DNA of 64,000 nucleotides from NCBI GenBank assembly GCA_002428985.1, contig DIYL01000015.1, positions 391,628 to 455,627 on the forward strand, given 5' to 3'. Below, piece by piece: positions 62,613 to 64,000 of this stretch (position 1 is its first letter; each line of letters opens with the position of its first letter). The translations under genes were made by a program, and so were the position numbers. The DNA comes from Anaerolineales bacterium UBA6055 (lineage in GTDB: Bacteria > Chloroflexota > Anaerolineae > Aggregatilineales > Phototrophicaceae). Under the pieces are notes generated by a model, which worked only from the letters and a program-made list of their open reading frames with translations, ran no database searches and had not been told where the DNA came from.

Positions 62613-63158
62613 AATTACTTTACGAAAAGTAACAGATACACGCCGAGTACGATGATAGATCACGCCATCAATCATGTCTTTTTTACGAGCTGAAATACCA
62701 TGTTTCCAATTATATCGTGCTTCATCCCGCATTATTAAAAGACTGTTCGGTTCTAAAACTAACTCTTGTTTCTCTTGAGTTTCTAAATGAATAAAACTCA
62801 TTACACTGGCTGACTGCAAGCTTAAAGATGCGATTACATCACCAAAGCAAGGTTCACAATCCACATGATGTGCTATACCCTGCCCTGAGTTATATTCATT
62901 AACAATCATCTGGTCAGCTTGTACTCCAAATTGTGAATGCTCTAAAAGCAATTTAACTAAACCATTAGACCACTTGGGCAAATTCCCAAGTTTCATTTCA
63001 GCAGTTACTTTTCGTCGTTTGTAATCATAAATATATCCATAGTGTTGAACACGTCGCTTAAAATCCACACGCCATTCTTCACCATCAATATTTTTTAATA
63101 AAGTGTGCGCAATATTTTCCGAAATTATGTCAGGTATATAGGTCAATCCAGAAATCAT
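62598..63158 (-). CDS. AlkB-like 2-oxoglutarate/Fe(II) dioxygenase
   Basis: 186 residues. Iron ligands H98-V-D100 (HHVDCEPCFGD) and a distal histidine in RYNWKHGI near 150; 2-oxoglutarate arginines are in RTRRVSVTFR near the C terminus. Also shared with AlkB: IVNEYNSGQGI. Such enzymes remove alkyl groups from DNA, RNA or protein. Closest in layout to ALKBH-type proteins lacking the long N terminus. Function in repair is family inference. Confidence 0.9.
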   Translation of the reverse strand: MISGLTYIPDIISENIAHTLLKNIDGEEWRVDFKRRVQHYGYIYDYKRRKVTAEMKLGNLPKWSNGLVKLLLEHSQFGVQADQMIVNEYNSGQGIAHHVDCEPCFGDVIASLSLQSASVMSFIHLETQEKQELVLEPNSLLIMRDEARYNWKHGISARKKDMIDGVIYHRTRRVSVTFRKVILVDG

Positions 63159-63232
63159 TCTTAAATCTCTTACTCAAAGAACTTATGTTCTGAAATTATA
63201 ACATAATATTCATAATTTGATATAACTTGTAC

Positions 63233-63261
63233 TTGACTTCCAAACGCAAAAATTGTAAAAT
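63233..63261 (+). promoter_or_regulatory. Promoter for tRNA-Glu
   Basis: TTGACT (63233-63238) and TAAAAT (63256-63261) with a 17-base spacer; the predicted start is about eight bases before the tRNA at 63277. Confidence 0.65.
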
Positions 63262-64000
63262 TCATATTGTTGTGTTGGCCCCTTCGTCTAGCGGCCTAGG
63301 ATGCCACCCTTTCAAGGTGGAGACACGGGTTCGAGTCCCGTAGGGGCTACCTAATGAGAAATAACTCGAACATTGACCAGTTATATAACTGGTCTTTTTT
63401 GTTCCCATATTATTTTTGCTACACTCTTCAATGCTATTTCGTATGTGACCTAAATATGCAAATGGTGCGTGTAACTCCAACCAAAGTATTTTTCCATCAG
63501 AATTAACAACTACTCGTCTAACCATCTCGCGCAATAGCCTCTTTTGACTACCACGCTCTAATTTCTTATATAGTATACCGATTTTCGAAATTATGGTGAG
63601 TGCACTGTCAAGATTTGCAATATGATCTTGACTTTGAGCAATTAAAGAGTCAAGTGCGTGTTGCAGAGAACGTCTTCTGCTTTGCCATTCCAACCACATA
63701 TTATCCCAAACTTTCTCAGAGATCTTTCCGGTCGCATAAAGTCTTAGTGAACGCACTTCTTCATAGTCAATTTCTTTTAATTTATTCTCAAGATCAGCTT
63801 GCTTCGATGGTGCAAGCAAATCTAATGTGTACTCAAGGTCTTCATAAAATGATTTGCGTATTATAGGAATCAGTTCAGGAGCAATCTGAATTTTCAATAA
63901 CTCCATTGCAATTTGGCTATCAACAATGTGACATTGAATATTGATGTTACTGCTTGTGACACAATAATATGATGTACCACCACCGGGTCTAGAAGCATTA
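63262..64000 (-). CDS. Large serine recombinase, C-terminal part (runs off the right edge)
   Basis: About 245 codons, open to the right edge and lacking the N-terminal catalytic domain, which lies outside the window. The visible start holds the end of a recombinase zinc ribbon (YYCVTSS ... IQCHIVDSQIA), then the coiled-coil region (LDLLAPSKQADLENKLKEID, WQSRRRSLQHALDSL) and the typical C-terminal RLLREMVRRVVVNSDGKILW. The last ~35 residues are read from the reverse strand of tRNA-Glu and its terminator (PYGTRTRVSTLKG), so the stop codon is set by the tRNA locus. This marks one edge of an element inserted at the tRNA. Confidence 0.85.
   Translation of the reverse strand, partial: NASRPGGGTSYYCVTSSNINIQCHIVDSQIAMELLKIQIAPELIPIIRKSFYEDLEYTLDLLAPSKQADLENKLKEIDYEEVRSLRLYATGKISEKVWDNMWLEWQSRRRSLQHALDSLIAQSQDHIANLDSALTIISKIGILYKKLERGSQKRLLREMVRRVVVNSDGKILWLELHAPFAYLGHIRNSIEECSKNNMGTKKTSYITGQCSSYFSLGSPYGTRTRVSTLKGWHPRPLDEGANTTI
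63277..63349 (+). tRNA. tRNA-Glu (anticodon TTC)
   Basis: 73-nt cloverleaf. Acceptor GGCCCCT (63277-63283) pairs with AGGGGCT (63342-63348) with a G-U first pair; discriminator A63349. Anticodon arm CCACC-CTTTCAA-GGTGG gives TTC. T arm ACGGG-TTCGAGT-CCCGT. CCA not encoded. A promoter precedes it and a strong terminator follows. It overlaps the antisense 3' end of the recombinase gene, as expected for an integration site. Confidence 0.95.
63375..63400 (+). terminator. Intrinsic terminator after tRNA-Glu
   Basis: GACCAGTT (63375-63382) and AACTGGTC (63387-63394) form a perfect 8-bp stem with a four-base loop, followed by six T. It is 25 bases past the tRNA and inside the antisense end of the recombinase frame, so the element side supplies the terminator. 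Confidence 0.85.

Overview
The window is a low-GC bacterial chromosome segment, most likely from a Chloroflexota (Anaerolineae-like) organism. That placement is an inference from the genes: a mreBCD-PBP2 block followed by minCDE and rodA, long MalT-like LuxR regulators, TIR/SUMF1 proteins, REC-cyclase proteins and an AlbA_2/RecG-like protein. No 16S gene or other decisive marker is present. Genes are dense, starts are a mix of ATG, GTG and TTG, and two tRNA genes (Gln-CTG, Glu-TTC) are visible.

Layout. 1-200: 5' end of a minus-strand tilS running off the left edge. 403-11148: core plus-strand block for cell shape and division (mreB, mreC, mreD, PBP2, an unknown membrane protein, minC, minD, minE, rodA), then gltX and tRNA-Gln. 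11473-25102: accessory region holding paired families: two MalT-like LuxR regulators, two copies of an unnamed ~80-residue protein, two zinc-less MDR oxidoreductases, two VOC proteins, two alpha/beta hydrolases, a DUF1772 protein. Four genes here carry an in-frame stop or a frameshift, so the region looks partly decayed. 25306-29888: small membrane proteins and a four-gene minus-strand operon (multi-pass membrane protein, radical SAM/SPASM enzyme, small membrane protein, methyltransferase). 30024-33974: AlbA_2/RecG-like regulator plus membrane histidine kinase. 34040-40789: minus-strand genes: rplS with an attenuator-like leader, NUDIX hydrolase, LysM lipoprotein, REC-kinase hybrid, uppP, crcB, and a TIR-SUMF1 protein split by one stop codon. 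41141-46727: MFS exporter, B3/B4-domain protein, methyltransferase, TauE/SafE permease, aminotransferase, HAD phosphatase. 46880-53405: a five-gene plus-strand cluster centred on (S)-ureidoglycine aminohydrolase, with a TPP enzyme, amidase, LctP-type permease and Gfo/Idh/MocA oxidoreductase. 53409-55465: a probable non-autonomous transposon carrying one leucine-rich-repeat gene. 55554-61879: signalling and secretion genes (two REC-cyclases, histidine kinase, response regulator, tandem signal peptidases). 61893-64000: class II aldolase, AlkB-like dioxygenase, tRNA-Glu, and the C-terminal part of a large serine recombinase ending inside the tRNA, marking the edge of an integrated element that continues to the right.

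Most notable: (1) the 2.06-kb segment 53409-55465 has inverted ends, four left and three right copies of a ~25-nt subterminal motif in opposite orientation, and a 5-bp flanking repeat; this resembles multi-site transposon ends (Tn7/Mu-like) but there is no transposase, only an LRR protein. (2) A TIR-SUMF1 gene has a C terminus with the codon pattern of diversity-generating-retroelement targets and a hairpin just after the stop. (3) The 14-25 kb region pairs each long regulator with the same unnamed small protein family and shows several fresh-looking gene lesions.
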